From NCBI RefSeq assembly GCF_018598225.1, contig NZ_JAHESF010000006.1:186001-250000 (forward strand): a stretch of DNA of 64,000 bases, given 5' to 3'. The position numbers were made by a program, and so were the translations under genes. A model generated the notes under the pieces. That model made no database searches. It saw nothing but the letters and a program-made list of their open reading frames with translations, and was not told the DNA's origin. Source of the stretch: Chryseosolibacter histidinae (GTDB lineage: Bacteria > Bacteroidota > Bacteroidia > Cytophagales > Cyclobacteriaceae). Of the stretch, positions 27,553-34,788 are shown one piece after another; position 1 is the stretch's first letter, and each line of letters starts with the position of its first letter.

Positions 27553-28707
27553 ATGTCATTGACCTCCGAAGAGCTTAAACGATATAGCCGTCACCTGGTT
27601 TTGCAGGAGTTTGGGATGGCGGGGCAATTGAAACTGAAGCATGCGCGGGTGCTGGTGGTGGGCGCTGGCGGTCTGGGCTCGCCGGTATTACTTTACCTGA
27701 CAGCAGCCGGCATCGGCACCATTGGTATTGCAGACCATGATACCATAGACATCTCCAACCTGCAGCGACAGGTACTGTTCATCACAGCATCGGCAGGCGA
27801 AAGCAAGGCGCTGGCTGCGGAGAAAAGATTACAACAGCTGAATCCGCTCGTGAGCTTCCGGGTACATCCTGTAAAGCTCACCTCGCAGAATGCACTTGAC
27901 ATCCTCAAAGATTATGATGTGGTGGTGGATGGCACCGACAATTTTGCCACCCGTTACCTGCTCAACGATGCCTGTGTGCTGCTCGACAAACCCCTGGTCT
28001 ATGGCTCTATCCTGAAGTTCGAAGGGCATCTGGCGGTGTTCAATTGCCCAAAAAGTGACGGAAGCCGAAGTCCCAATTACCGCGATCTTTTTCCGGAGCC
28101 TCCTGCCCCCGGAAGTGTGCAGAACTGCGAAGATGCGGGTGTCATTGGCGTGCTGCCAGGCATTATCGGCACCATGCAGGCCAACGAAGTCATTAAAATA
28201 GTGACAGGCACAGGCGAACCCCTGGCTGGTAAACTGCTGATCTTTGACAGCAATTCCATGGAACAGACCCTGATCACCGTACCTGGCAGGAATTCCCGGA
28301 ACGCCATTAAAACTTTAATCGATTATGATGATTTTTGTGGCATAAGTCCGGATAAAAATAAATCTTTGGACGTAAAACAAACCCAAAACATGAAAGAGAT
28401 CACCGTACAGGAATTGAAAAAGCTTAAGGATTCAGGAGCTGATTTTCAGCTGATCGATGTACGTGAGCCCCATGAGTACGATATCTGCAATCTCGAAGGA
28501 GAACTGATCCCGATGTCAGAGATACCCTATAATGTCGACAAAATTTCGAAGGATAAACAAGTAGTGATCCACTGTCGCAGCGGCAAACGTAGTGGCGACA
28601 TGCTCTTGTGGCTCGAGAAGAACCACGGCTTCAGCAACCTCTACAACCTCAAGGGTGGCGTACTGGCCTGGGCCAAAGAGATCGACCCGACCTTTCCAAC
28701 GTATTAA
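27553..28707 (+). CDS. moeB: MoeB/ThiF-family adenylyltransferase fused to rhodanese
   Basis: 384 residues. The E1-like domain is about 1-265: YSRHLVLQEFGMAGQLKL, nucleotide loop VVGAGGLGSPVLLYLTAAGIGTIGIADHDTI, Arg finger region NLQRQVLF, DGTDNFATRYLLNDAC, and a candidate catalytic Cys in SVQNCEDAG. A C-terminal rhodanese domain is about 285-384, with active Cys in VIHCRSGKRS. The enzyme adenylates the C-terminus of a ubiquitin-like sulfur carrier (MoaD or ThiS) and the rhodanese supplies sulfur. The paired CxxC zinc motifs of E. coli MoeB are not seen (only single Cys residues at the expected places). No molybdopterin or thiamine genes are adjacent, so the pathway is undecided. Confidence 0.85.
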   Translation: MSLTSEELKRYSRHLVLQEFGMAGQLKLKHARVLVVGAGGLGSPVLLYLTAAGIGTIGIADHDTIDISNLQRQVLFITASAGESKALAAEKRLQQLNPLVSFRVHPVKLTSQNALDILKDYDVVVDGTDNFATRYLLNDACVLLDKPLVYGSILKFEGHLAVFNCPKSDGSRSPNYRDLFPEPPAPGSVQNCEDAGVIGVLPGIIGTMQANEVIKIVTGTGEPLAGKLLIFDSNSMEQTLITVPGRNSRNAIKTLIDYDDFCGISPDKNKSLDVKQTQNMKEITVQELKKLKDSGADFQLIDVREPHEYDICNLEGELIPMSEIPYNVDKISKDKQVVIHCRSGKRSGDMLLWLEKNHGFSNLYNLKGGVLAWAKEIDPTFPTY

Positions 28708-28710
28708 ATT

Positions 28711-28781
28711 AAGTACGAGGTACGAAATACGAGGTACGGCAGCTCGATCTGCATTCATCGTATTTCGTACTTCGTATCTCT
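28711..28781. repeat. Heptamer-built palindromic element (TACGAGG family), copy 3
   Basis: Begins four bases after the moeB-like stop and ends six bases before the stop of the convergent sulfhydrylase gene, filling the whole gap. Left arm TACGAGGTACGAAA..., loop GCAGCTCGATCTGCATTCAT, right arm TCGTATTTCGTACTTCGTAT. It could serve as a terminator hairpin for both genes. Confidence 0.85.
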
Positions 28782-28786
28782 TCAGA

Positions 28787-29968
28787 TTACTTTCCTGAAA
28801 CTTCTATCGCCTGCTGCACATCGGCAATGATGTCTTCAATGTGCTCGAGCCCTACAGCAATGCGGATCAATCCTGGCGTAATACCTACCGCGCCACGCTC
28901 GGCATCGGTAAGCTTCGAATGCGTGGTTGACGCCGGGTGAATGGCGATGGTCCTTGTATCTCCAAGGTTCGGGGTATGCGAGATCATCTTCAGCGCATTC
29001 AGGAATTTACGTCCCTGGTCGAGTCCTCCTTTTATTTCAAAGGTCACAAGCCCGCCTCCTGCGCTCATCTGCTTTTTCGCCAGCGCATGCTGCGGATGTG
29101 AGGGCAGGTAGGGATATTTAACCTTCAGCACATCTTTATGCTTTTCGAGGTACTGAGCCAACGCCAGCGCATTCTGGCAGTGACGATCCATACGCACCGC
29201 CAGCGTCTCCAGGCTTTTCGACAGAATCCATGCATTAAAGGGCGACATCGAAGGCCCTGTGTGCCGCGCAAAAAAACGGATCTCCTTGATCAGCTCTTTT
29301 GTGCCGAGGATCGCTCCCCCGATCACGCGGCCCTGGCCATCCATGAACTTGGTGGCGGAATGGGTCACAATATGAGCTCCCCATTTGGCGGGGTTCTGAA
29401 TATATGGCGTTGCAAAGCAGTTGTCTACATTCAGGATGAGGTTGTGCTTCTTCGCCAGCTTGCCCAGCCACTCCAGGTCTATGATGTCAAGCGCGGGGTT
29501 GGAAGGGGTCTCCACAAAGATCATCCGGGTATTCGGCTGGATCTTGGCTTCCCACGTTTCCGGCTCATTCACATCGGCATAAGTATGCGTAATGCCTACC
29601 TTGGGGAAGATGGTATTCAAAATCTGGTGCGTGGATCCGAACACGGAACGGCAGGCCAGCACATGATCGCCACTCTTCAAAAGCGCCGCCATGCTGGCAT
29701 ACATCGCCGCCATGCCCGATGCGGTAGCGATACCATCTTCGGTACCCTCCATCGTACAGAGCTTCTCGATCAGCTCGTTGGTATTGGGATTGGAGTAACG
29801 GCTGTAGATGTTGCCGGTGATCTCATCGGCAAACATGGCCCTCGCCTGCTCTGCATCGTCAAATACAAAGCTCGAGGTGAGGTAAACGGGAACAGCGTGC
29901 TCGCGGAATGAAGAACGTTCGTGCTGCTGGCGGATGGCATCCGTCTCAAAGTGTTTTTTCTTGCTCAT
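28787..29968 (-). CDS. metZ: PLP-dependent O-succinylhomoserine sulfhydrylase-like enzyme
   Basis: 393 residues of the Cys/Met metabolism PLP family. The PLP Lys is in THSATKFMDGQGRVIGG. Other motifs are YLTSSFVFDDAEQA, YSRYSNPNTNELIEKLC, ATASGMAAMYASMAALLKSGDHVLA, ETPSNPALDIIDLEWL, LNVDNCFATPYIQNP and HPASTTHSKL. The S-A-T-K-F-M-D-G-Q-G version favours MetZ (direct sulfhydrylation of O-succinylhomoserine to homocysteine) over cystathionine gamma-synthase, but lyase or acetylhomoserine activity cannot be excluded. It follows the OsmC-like gene by 6 bases, so symporter, OsmC and MetZ form one operon. Confidence 0.85.
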   Translation of the reverse strand: MSKKKHFETDAIRQQHERSSFREHAVPVYLTSSFVFDDAEQARAMFADEITGNIYSRYSNPNTNELIEKLCTMEGTEDGIATASGMAAMYASMAALLKSGDHVLACRSVFGSTHQILNTIFPKVGITHTYADVNEPETWEAKIQPNTRMIFVETPSNPALDIIDLEWLGKLAKKHNLILNVDNCFATPYIQNPAKWGAHIVTHSATKFMDGQGRVIGGAILGTKELIKEIRFFARHTGPSMSPFNAWILSKSLETLAVRMDRHCQNALALAQYLEKHKDVLKVKYPYLPSHPQHALAKKQMSAGGGLVTFEIKGGLDQGRKFLNALKMISHTPNLGDTRTIAIHPASTTHSKLTDAERGAVGITPGLIRIAVGLEHIEDIIADVQQAIEVSGK

Positions 29969-29974
29969 CGGGAA

Positions 29975-30397
29975 TCAGGGGGCAACAATCTCAAAACTAT
30001 AGGTAACCTTGGCGGTTTTCTCCAGGGTCTTGGCTACTGAACAATATTTATCTACGGCAAGGCTCACCGCTTTATCGGCCTTGTCTTTGTCAAGGTTGCC
30101 GAAAAGTTTATAGTGGGCGTGAACTTCGGTGAAGAGCGATGGGATGGCTCCCTGCTCCCGCTCGCCGGTCACGGTAACCTTGATATCTTTCAGGTCCTGC
30201 TTCTGTTTCTTTAAAATATTCACCACGTCAATGGCGCTGCATCCGCCCATGGCAGCCAGCAGCATTTGCATGGGACGCATTCCCTGGTTGGTACCTCCGA
30301 TGTCGGGCGATGCATCGATGTGCACACTGTTACCATTCTCATTGGCAGCCTCGAAGTGGAAGGCGTCATTCAATCGTTTTAACTCTATCTTGATCAT
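29975..30397 (-). CDS. OsmC/Ohr-family protein
   Basis: 140 residues from the ATG at 30395-30397 (MIKIELKRLND); a longer frame upstream lies inside the symporter gene and is rejected. Family features: PMQMLLAAMGGCSAIDVVNIL with the first active Cys, and VDKYCSVAKTLEKTAKV with the second. OsmC proteins are cytoplasmic homodimers that reduce organic hydroperoxides with this Cys pair. The start overlaps the last 32 bases of the symporter gene, indicating translational coupling. A link with MetZ downstream could be thiol metabolism, but this is only inferred. Confidence 0.88.
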   Translation of the reverse strand: MIKIELKRLNDAFHFEAANENGNSVHIDASPDIGGTNQGMRPMQMLLAAMGGCSAIDVVNILKKQKQDLKDIKVTVTGEREQGAIPSLFTEVHAHYKLFGNLDKDKADKAVSLAVDKYCSVAKTLEKTAKVTYSFEIVAP

Positions 30398-31775
30398 GTT
30401 TTTCGTTCTTCGGCCATAAGAGACTTCCTCCCACAACACTCAGCACGCTTACCACCGTTGCCGGGATCAGACTGGGCCAGGAGGTCTCGCAAAATTCAAA
30501 GATAATCCAAGTAAGCATACCAAGCACCATCCCCGCCAACGCTCCTCCCCGGCTTGTACGCTTCCAGTAGAGTCCAAACGTTAAAGGAGCAAATAAGGAT
30601 ACAAGGCTCAGGATAGAAGACTCTCCCACCAGCTCATAGATGTTAGACCGCATGCACGCCATGACGGTGGCCAGCACACTGAAGATAAGTACGGATAAAC
30701 GCGTGAGGATCAGCAACTGCCTGTCTGAATAGCGGTGCCTGGCCAGGGGCTTCACCACGTTCTCTGAAAAGATCGCGGCCGGCGCCAGAATAGCCGAGCT
30801 CGTGGTGCTCATGATGGCCGACAGCAGCGAGCCGAAGAACATGATCTGCACCGGCAATGTGGTGTGCATCAGCACCATGCTGGGAAGCGCGAGCTGCGTA
30901 TCGCCGTTGATCTGGTCCGGATACAGGTGCCTGGTGCAAAGACTGATGAAAAGCGGAAGCATGGCAATGGTCATGTAAAGGGCTGCAGCCAGGTAACACG
31001 AGCGGACTGCCGTGTGCACCGAGTTGGAAGACATGGACCGCTGGAACACATCCTGCGAGGGAATAGAGCCAAGCCCCAGCACGCACCAGGCCGCCACATA
31101 CGCAGCGATCTCTTTGACCTCGAAGGCCGGCAGGAATCGGAAGCTCTCCCTGGGCATCTCCGAGATAACCGTGCTCACACCGCCAGCCTTCACGGCGAGG
31201 ATGACCGCCACGATCAGCAGCCCTGCAATGATGATGATGGTCTGTATAAAATCGGTAATGGTGATGGCCCACATACCACCAATGTACGTGTAAACAGTCA
31301 CCACCACGGCGCTGATCACCACTCCCTCCCACACCGCGATGCCCGTGACCACGTTCAGGATCAGTCCCATGGCCACCAACTGCGCGGCGATATAACCAAT
31401 GTAGGGAGGCGCGAGGAAAATGCTGGCCACAAGCTCCGTGGTCTTGCCATATTTCACTTTGAAAAAATCGCCAAGGGTGAGCAGGTTCATGTTGTACAGC
31501 CTGCGAACGTAGAACATGCCGAACAATACCAGGCAGAACGAAGCACCGAAAGGGTCTTCGATCACGGCATACAATCCACCCTTGAGGAACTCGGAAGAAG
31601 CCCCGAAGACGGTTTCGGAGCCGAACCAGGTGGCGAACATAGCCGAAGAACTTAGCAATAGCGGAAGGCTTCTGCCCGCCAGCATGTAGTCATCAGAGGT
31701 CTTTACTCTCCGGGATGCCCATACGCCCACCAGGATGGTCAGTACCAGGTAAGCAATGATGGAGAGTAATAACAA
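30366..31775 (-). CDS. Sodium:solute symporter family transporter
   Basis: 469 residues with about 12-13 hydrophobic segments. Motifs of the SSS family: S-D-D-Y-M-L-A-G-R-S-L-P, ATWFGSETVFGASSEFLKGGLYAVIEDPFGA, LTLGDFFKVKYGK, GGMWAITITDFIQTIII and SIPSQDVFQRSMSS. The start is a TTG (complement of 31773-31775): four codons further upstream is a TAA in frame and no ATG lies before TM1. The solute is not predictable from sequence. First gene of an operon with the OsmC-like gene and metZ. Confidence 0.88.
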   Translation of the reverse strand: MLLLSIIAYLVLTILVGVWASRRVKTSDDYMLAGRSLPLLLSSSAMFATWFGSETVFGASSEFLKGGLYAVIEDPFGASFCLVLFGMFYVRRLYNMNLLTLGDFFKVKYGKTTELVASIFLAPPYIGYIAAQLVAMGLILNVVTGIAVWEGVVISAVVVTVYTYIGGMWAITITDFIQTIIIIAGLLIVAVILAVKAGGVSTVISEMPRESFRFLPAFEVKEIAAYVAAWCVLGLGSIPSQDVFQRSMSSNSVHTAVRSCYLAAALYMTIAMLPLFISLCTRHLYPDQINGDTQLALPSMVLMHTTLPVQIMFFGSLLSAIMSTTSSAILAPAAIFSENVVKPLARHRYSDRQLLILTRLSVLIFSVLATVMACMRSNIYELVGESSILSLVSLFAPLTFGLYWKRTSRGGALAGMVLGMLTWIIFEFCETSWPSLIPATVVSVLSVVGGSLLWPKNEKHDQDRVKTIE

Positions 31776-31840
31776 TTCGGCTTTACTTTAATGAAAGGGT
31801 TAAAGTAAAAACAACAGCGCTATTAATTCAAGCGGGCCGT

Positions 31841-32725
31841 TTATTTTTTCTGGCCGAACTGGAAGGTACGGGTCACGTTGAAGCCAAAGTGGATGTCACC
31901 GTCGGCAAAGTCTCCGTCCGTTTGCGTGATGAAGGCGCGTTCTGTGAGGCCCCGCGTGTTGGTGAACACGAGCTGAAATACGTGGCCACCGGTCTCGATG
32001 TCGACACCAATGCCGAACGTGTTGTTGTAAGGACTGTTTTCAGGAACGTCGAGGCGGTAGTAATATTCCGAGGTGAATGCCACACTCTTTGTCACCTTGA
32101 TCCTGCCACCTACTCCCAGGGCGAGCTGGTCATTCTTCTCGATGAGTTGGGTTACAGCATTGCGGTGAACAAGTGTTGGCATGAGCTGCAGTGAAAGGCC
32201 TGGTGTGATCTTGCGGGCGATAAGTAGCTGCCCTACGTATGACAGGCGGTCAATATTTTCGAAGCCGTCGGGTGCAGCATTCTTCTTGGGCGAGAACTGG
32301 TAAGCAGCGCCGCCGAGCAATACCATGGTAAATGGCATGTTACGCGAGCCCTTGCTCTGCCGCATCACTTTGTATTTGAAGTAGCCGTCCGAGGTCTTGT
32401 CAACCGAGTTGCGGCCTATGCTTACACTGAGGTTGTCTGTGATGCCGTAATCGAGGCCGTAACGCACATAGGCCTGGTCAAGCCCGAACATCTCATATGC
32501 CCCTCCGTTGATCGGACCGAACCTGTGCGCAAAAATGAACTCGAGTGTGCTCTTGGGTTTTGTTTCCACCGTATGCCCGTTCACCAGGCGGGTACCTTTG
32601 AAGGTCTGAAACGCGTAGTCAGTGTCTGACTGTTGGCTTTGTTCCAGTTCTTTCATGAGATCATCCTGCGCAGCAACAGATAATGCAAACATCAATACAG
32701 ACAAAGACAGTACAAGTTTTTTCAT
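31841..32725 (-). CDS. DUF5777-family outer-membrane beta-barrel protein
   Basis: 294 residues with signal peptide (MKKLVLSLSVLMFALSVAAQ). Family pattern: TFKGTRLVNGHTVET, LEFIFAHRFG, GLDYGITDNLSVSIGRNSVDKT, then alternating barrel strands ending FNVTRTFQFGQ. Its ATG overlaps the stop of the upstream YceI gene by 4 bases (ATGA), so the two are translationally coupled. Proteins of this family are often seen beside YceI and c-type cytochromes in Bacteroidota. The role is unknown; the context hints at an envelope redox or lipid process. Confidence 0.8.
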   Translation of the reverse strand: MKKLVLSLSVLMFALSVAAQDDLMKELEQSQQSDTDYAFQTFKGTRLVNGHTVETKPKSTLEFIFAHRFGPINGGAYEMFGLDQAYVRYGLDYGITDNLSVSIGRNSVDKTSDGYFKYKVMRQSKGSRNMPFTMVLLGGAAYQFSPKKNAAPDGFENIDRLSYVGQLLIARKITPGLSLQLMPTLVHRNAVTQLIEKNDQLALGVGGRIKVTKSVAFTSEYYYRLDVPENSPYNNTFGIGVDIETGGHVFQLVFTNTRGLTERAFITQTDGDFADGDIHFGFNVTRTFQFGQKK

Positions 32726-33261
32726 ATTGGTTTATACGTAAATTCTACTCTAACCTCGATCTCTTCAGCGATATTCTGCCACACCAGCTGGGGAATGGTG
32801 ATACTGTAGTCCACCAGCTTCACCATGAACTTCGACTTCACCACCGCTTTACCTCCTGTAAATTCTATGGTGCCGGGGATCTCCACATCTTTGGTTACGC
32901 CGTGGATGCTGAGCTTGCCCACCGCCTTTACTTTCTGCTCACCCGGATTGCCCGCCTTGAAGCCTACAAGCTTTCCCTGAAAAGTGGACTTCGGAAATTT
33001 TTCGATCTCCATGTACTTCTCATTGAAGTGCTCACGCATCAGCGACTTGGCAAATTTAAAATCTTTTATCTTGACAATGTAAACAAGGTCTCCGCTGCCG
33101 GCATTAAAAAGGCTGCCCACCATGTTGTTCACCGCCTCGATATCTTCGATGGCGGCGTCAGAATAAAAGGAGATCTGACCCTTCTCTGATGAAAACTTCT
33201 GAGCATGCAGGCTAACTCCCAGCCCGATGCCTGCAATGATAAGCAGGGTTGTTTTATTCAT
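32722..33261 (-). CDS. YceI-family periplasmic lipid-binding-like protein, copy 2
   Basis: 179 residues from the ATG at 33259-33261, which gives signal peptide MNKTTLLIIAGIGLGVSLHAQ; an upstream in-frame ATG lies in the end of the preceding gene. YceI lipocalin-like fold: GQISFYSDAAIEDIEAVN, EHFNEKYMEIEKFPKSTFQGK, GKLSIHGVTKDVEIPGTIEF, then strands to the end. YceI proteins bind polyisoprenoid chains in a hydrophobic pocket. It is clearly a tandem duplicate of the next gene upstream (7 bases apart), with strong similarity over the whole length. Confidence 0.9.
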   Translation of the reverse strand: MNKTTLLIIAGIGLGVSLHAQKFSSEKGQISFYSDAAIEDIEAVNNMVGSLFNAGSGDLVYIVKIKDFKFAKSLMREHFNEKYMEIEKFPKSTFQGKLVGFKAGNPGEQKVKAVGKLSIHGVTKDVEIPGTIEFTGGKAVVKSKFMVKLVDYSITIPQLVWQNIAEEIEVRVEFTYKPI

Positions 33262-33268
33262 TAATGGT

Positions 33269-33805
33269 TTACTGCGGCTTGTATGAAAAGTCAACGGTAA
33301 CCTCCACCTGTTCCGCGATGTTCTGCCATAACAGCTGCGGAATAGTGATCTTGTAATCTTCCAGCTTCACCATGAATTTCGATTTCATCACCAGCTTGTT
33401 ATCCTGCTTTTCAATGGTGCCCGGGATCTCCACATCCCGCGTAACGCCATGAATGGTCAGCTTCCCTGCGGCCTTCACCTGCTGAACACCCTTGCCATTG
33501 CTGTCAAATCCCGAGATCTTGCCCTGGAAGGTAGACTTGGGGTACTTGTCTGATTCCATATACTTTTCGTTGAAGTGCTCCTGCATCAGCGATTTCTTAA
33601 ACTGAAACCCGTTGATGGTGATGGAATAAACGATCTCACCGCTCTCGCTGTTAAAAATACTGGAAACCTTCTTGTTCTCAGCCGTGATATCCTCGATGGC
33701 AGCATGGGAAAAAAAGGAAACGTTAGCTTTCTCCAGGGAGTACTTCTGCGCTACGGCGCTCACCCCCATCACACCTAGTACCAGTACGAATACGGATCTT
33801 ATCAT
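33269..33805 (-). CDS. YceI-family periplasmic lipid-binding-like protein, copy 1
   Basis: 178 residues with signal peptide (MIRSVFVLVLGVMGVSAVAQ). Same layout as its paralogue: NVSFFSHAAIEDITAEN, LMQEHFNEKYMESDKYPKST, GKLTIHGVTRDVEIPGTIE, FMVKLEDYKITIPQLLWQNIAEQVEV. The conserved HFNEKYM-E-x-x-K-(Y/F)-P-x-S-(T)-F segment is the family core. It lies between the cytochrome-like gene (4 bases upstream) and the second YceI gene. A carrier of quinone-like isoprenoids for the cytochrome is an attractive but unproven idea. Confidence 0.9.
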   Translation of the reverse strand: MIRSVFVLVLGVMGVSAVAQKYSLEKANVSFFSHAAIEDITAENKKVSSIFNSESGEIVYSITINGFQFKKSLMQEHFNEKYMESDKYPKSTFQGKISGFDSNGKGVQQVKAAGKLTIHGVTRDVEIPGTIEKQDNKLVMKSKFMVKLEDYKITIPQLLWQNIAEQVEVTVDFSYKPQ

Positions 33806-33809
33806 TGGG

Positions 33810-34175
33810 TTAATTGTTTGGCGCTCCCTGGTCTGACCAGCAAGCTATCTTTGCAATCTCATCCGCTGTGAGCGGGCCTGCATCACTGCTCGCAGGAGGC
33901 ATGATCCTGTTCACAACCCTTCTCTTTACTTCGCCGGTTTGCGCCTCGTCCTGGAAAATGGCAAAAACAGACCAGTTCTTGTCTGCACCATTGTCTCCGT
34001 TGTGACATCCGGAGATCGCACACTTCGTGGCCACAATGGCGTGGACATCCGCTGCATAGCTGACCGGCTCATCCGGGCACGTATACGCAGGGAACTCGTG
34101 CTTCACACACGACTCCTGGATCAGCATAATCACGAGAAAGGAAAATAAAATCTTTAAAGATGTAGCCTGACGCAT
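33810..34175 (-). CDS. Small c-type cytochrome-like lipoprotein with a CX4CH motif
   Basis: 121 residues. The N-terminal hydrophobic stretch ends in a lipobox-like IQESC (Cys23). The possible haem site is Cys52-A-I-S-G-Cys57-His58, with four rather than two residues between the Cys. A possible distal ligand Met92 lies in NRIMPPASSD, and the C-terminal helix (LTADEIAKIACWSDQGAPN) is like that of many small cytochromes c. Two further Cys lie at about 33 and in IACW. CX4CH is a rare but known haem-binding variant, so haem attachment is plausible yet unproven. First gene of the operon; two small-RNA-like units lie upstream. Confidence 0.75.
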   Translation of the reverse strand: MRQATSLKILFSFLVIMLIQESCVKHEFPAYTCPDEPVSYAADVHAIVATKCAISGCHNGDNGADKNWSVFAIFQDEAQTGEVKRRVVNRIMPPASSDAGPLTADEIAKIACWSDQGAPNN

Positions 34176-34273
34176 AATTTAAAATCGATATACTGTTACA
34201 AAGATGTTTAACCAACGATCGGTTTTGAGAAAGGACAAGTAACAGATTATGCGACAATAGTGCAATGGAGGGG

Positions 34274-34342
34274 CCAAAAATGAAAATCCCCCGAAGTCCT
34301 GGACCACGGGGGAAAATCATTGTCTATAGTTGGCTTTAATCT
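34274..34342 (-). ncRNA. Candidate small RNA 1 (about 69 nt)
   Basis: On the minus strand, a -7 box TATCTTTG (complement of 34348-34355) is followed by a 21-base segment (complement of 34321-34341, starting GATTAAAGCC) identical in candidate 2. A hairpin follows: TCCCCC at the complement of 34308-34313 and GGGGGA at 34287-34292, then a T-rich tail (TTTTCATTTTT). Promoter-like box, conserved 5' end and terminator make a complete short transcription unit. No clear -33 TTG is seen for this copy. It may instead be a leader of the cytochrome operon that starts about 100 bases downstream. Confidence 0.6.
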
Positions 34343-34347
34343 TGAAT

Positions 34348-34355
34348 CAAAGATA
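34348..34355 (-). promoter_or_regulatory. -7 promoter box of small RNA 1
   Basis: TATCTTTG on the minus strand matches the Bacteroidota TAnnTTTG consensus and lies about six bases before the conserved RNA segment. Confidence 0.55.
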
Positions 34356-34465
34356 TAGTAACATGCTTTTTCTGCCATTTCCGAATCGACCATTTGATCA
34401 TAACGGAGATGAACTGCTTTTTTTGAGGTTAGAAAGACTTTGAACGATCTTATGCGAGACGTTTT

Positions 34466-34529
34466 AAAATAAAAATCCCCCTGAGTACACGACAAAGGGG
34501 GACTTTCATGTCTATAGTTGGCTTTAATC
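34466..34529 (-). ncRNA. Candidate small RNA 2 (about 64 nt)
   Basis: Same design as candidate 1, 188 bases upstream. The identical 21-base segment is the complement of 34509-34529. The hairpin has TCCCCC (complement of 34497-34502) and GGGGGA (complement of 34476-34481), with a different loop, then a T-rich tail (complement of 34466-34475). The sequence between conserved segment and hairpin differs from copy 1, so the two share the 5' end and the terminator but not the middle. A short peptide frame starting ATG inside each unit (M-x-x-P...LRGIFI) is also shared, but is largely dictated by the hairpin. Confidence 0.65.
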
Positions 34530-34534
34530 TGATT

Positions 34535-34564
34535 CAAATTTAGGGGAAATATTGATTGAAGCAA
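34535..34564 (-). promoter_or_regulatory. Promoter of small RNA 2 (-33 TTG, -7 TAAATTTG)
   Basis: On the minus strand TTG (complement of 34562-34564), 19 bases of spacer, then TAAATTTG (complement of 34535-34542): an exact match to the Bacteroidota housekeeping promoter, ending about six bases before the conserved RNA segment. Confidence 0.75.
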
Positions 34565-34591
34565 CTGTTTGATTTTTTTTTAGCGCTTTTT

Positions 34592-34786
34592 TTACTTTTC
34601 CGGCCCACCATTTATGGTATCACGCGCAACTGAGTCGGTATCCATATAATTCTTTTTGAGCCGTTCCTTGAGCTGAGCCTTTGACCCGGGGAAAGTAGTC
34701 CTTCGGCTGATATCGTAGCTCGCATACGCCAGGAGAATGACGAACAGAATACAGGCTCCTATAAAAATTTTCTTCGACAACTTCAT
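34592..34786 (-). CDS. Small single-pass membrane protein, unknown
   Basis: 64 residues: one transmembrane helix (about 8-25, IFIGACILFVILLAYASY) and a charged tail (SKAQLKERLKKNYMDTDSVARDT). The ATG follows the stop of the translocase-like gene by two bases, so it is the second gene of that operon and may be a partner or stabiliser of the large membrane protein. No family is recognised. Coding status is supported by the tight spacing and the TM-plus-charged-tail pattern. Confidence 0.6.
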   Translation of the reverse strand: MKLSKKIFIGACILFVILLAYASYDISRRTTFPGSKAQLKERLKKNYMDTDSVARDTINGGPEK

Positions 34787-34788
34787 GA

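Noticed and set aside
28711-28781. CRISPR array suggested by short regular repeats
   Set aside because: Units are 7 bases, imperfect, without spacers, and appear as inverted arms; no cas genes are present.
34247-34564. A 105-residue open frame across the small-RNA region
   Set aside because: It covers both repeated units, so its internal similarity reflects the duplicated RNA; it has no family features and hairpins and promoters explain the sequence better.
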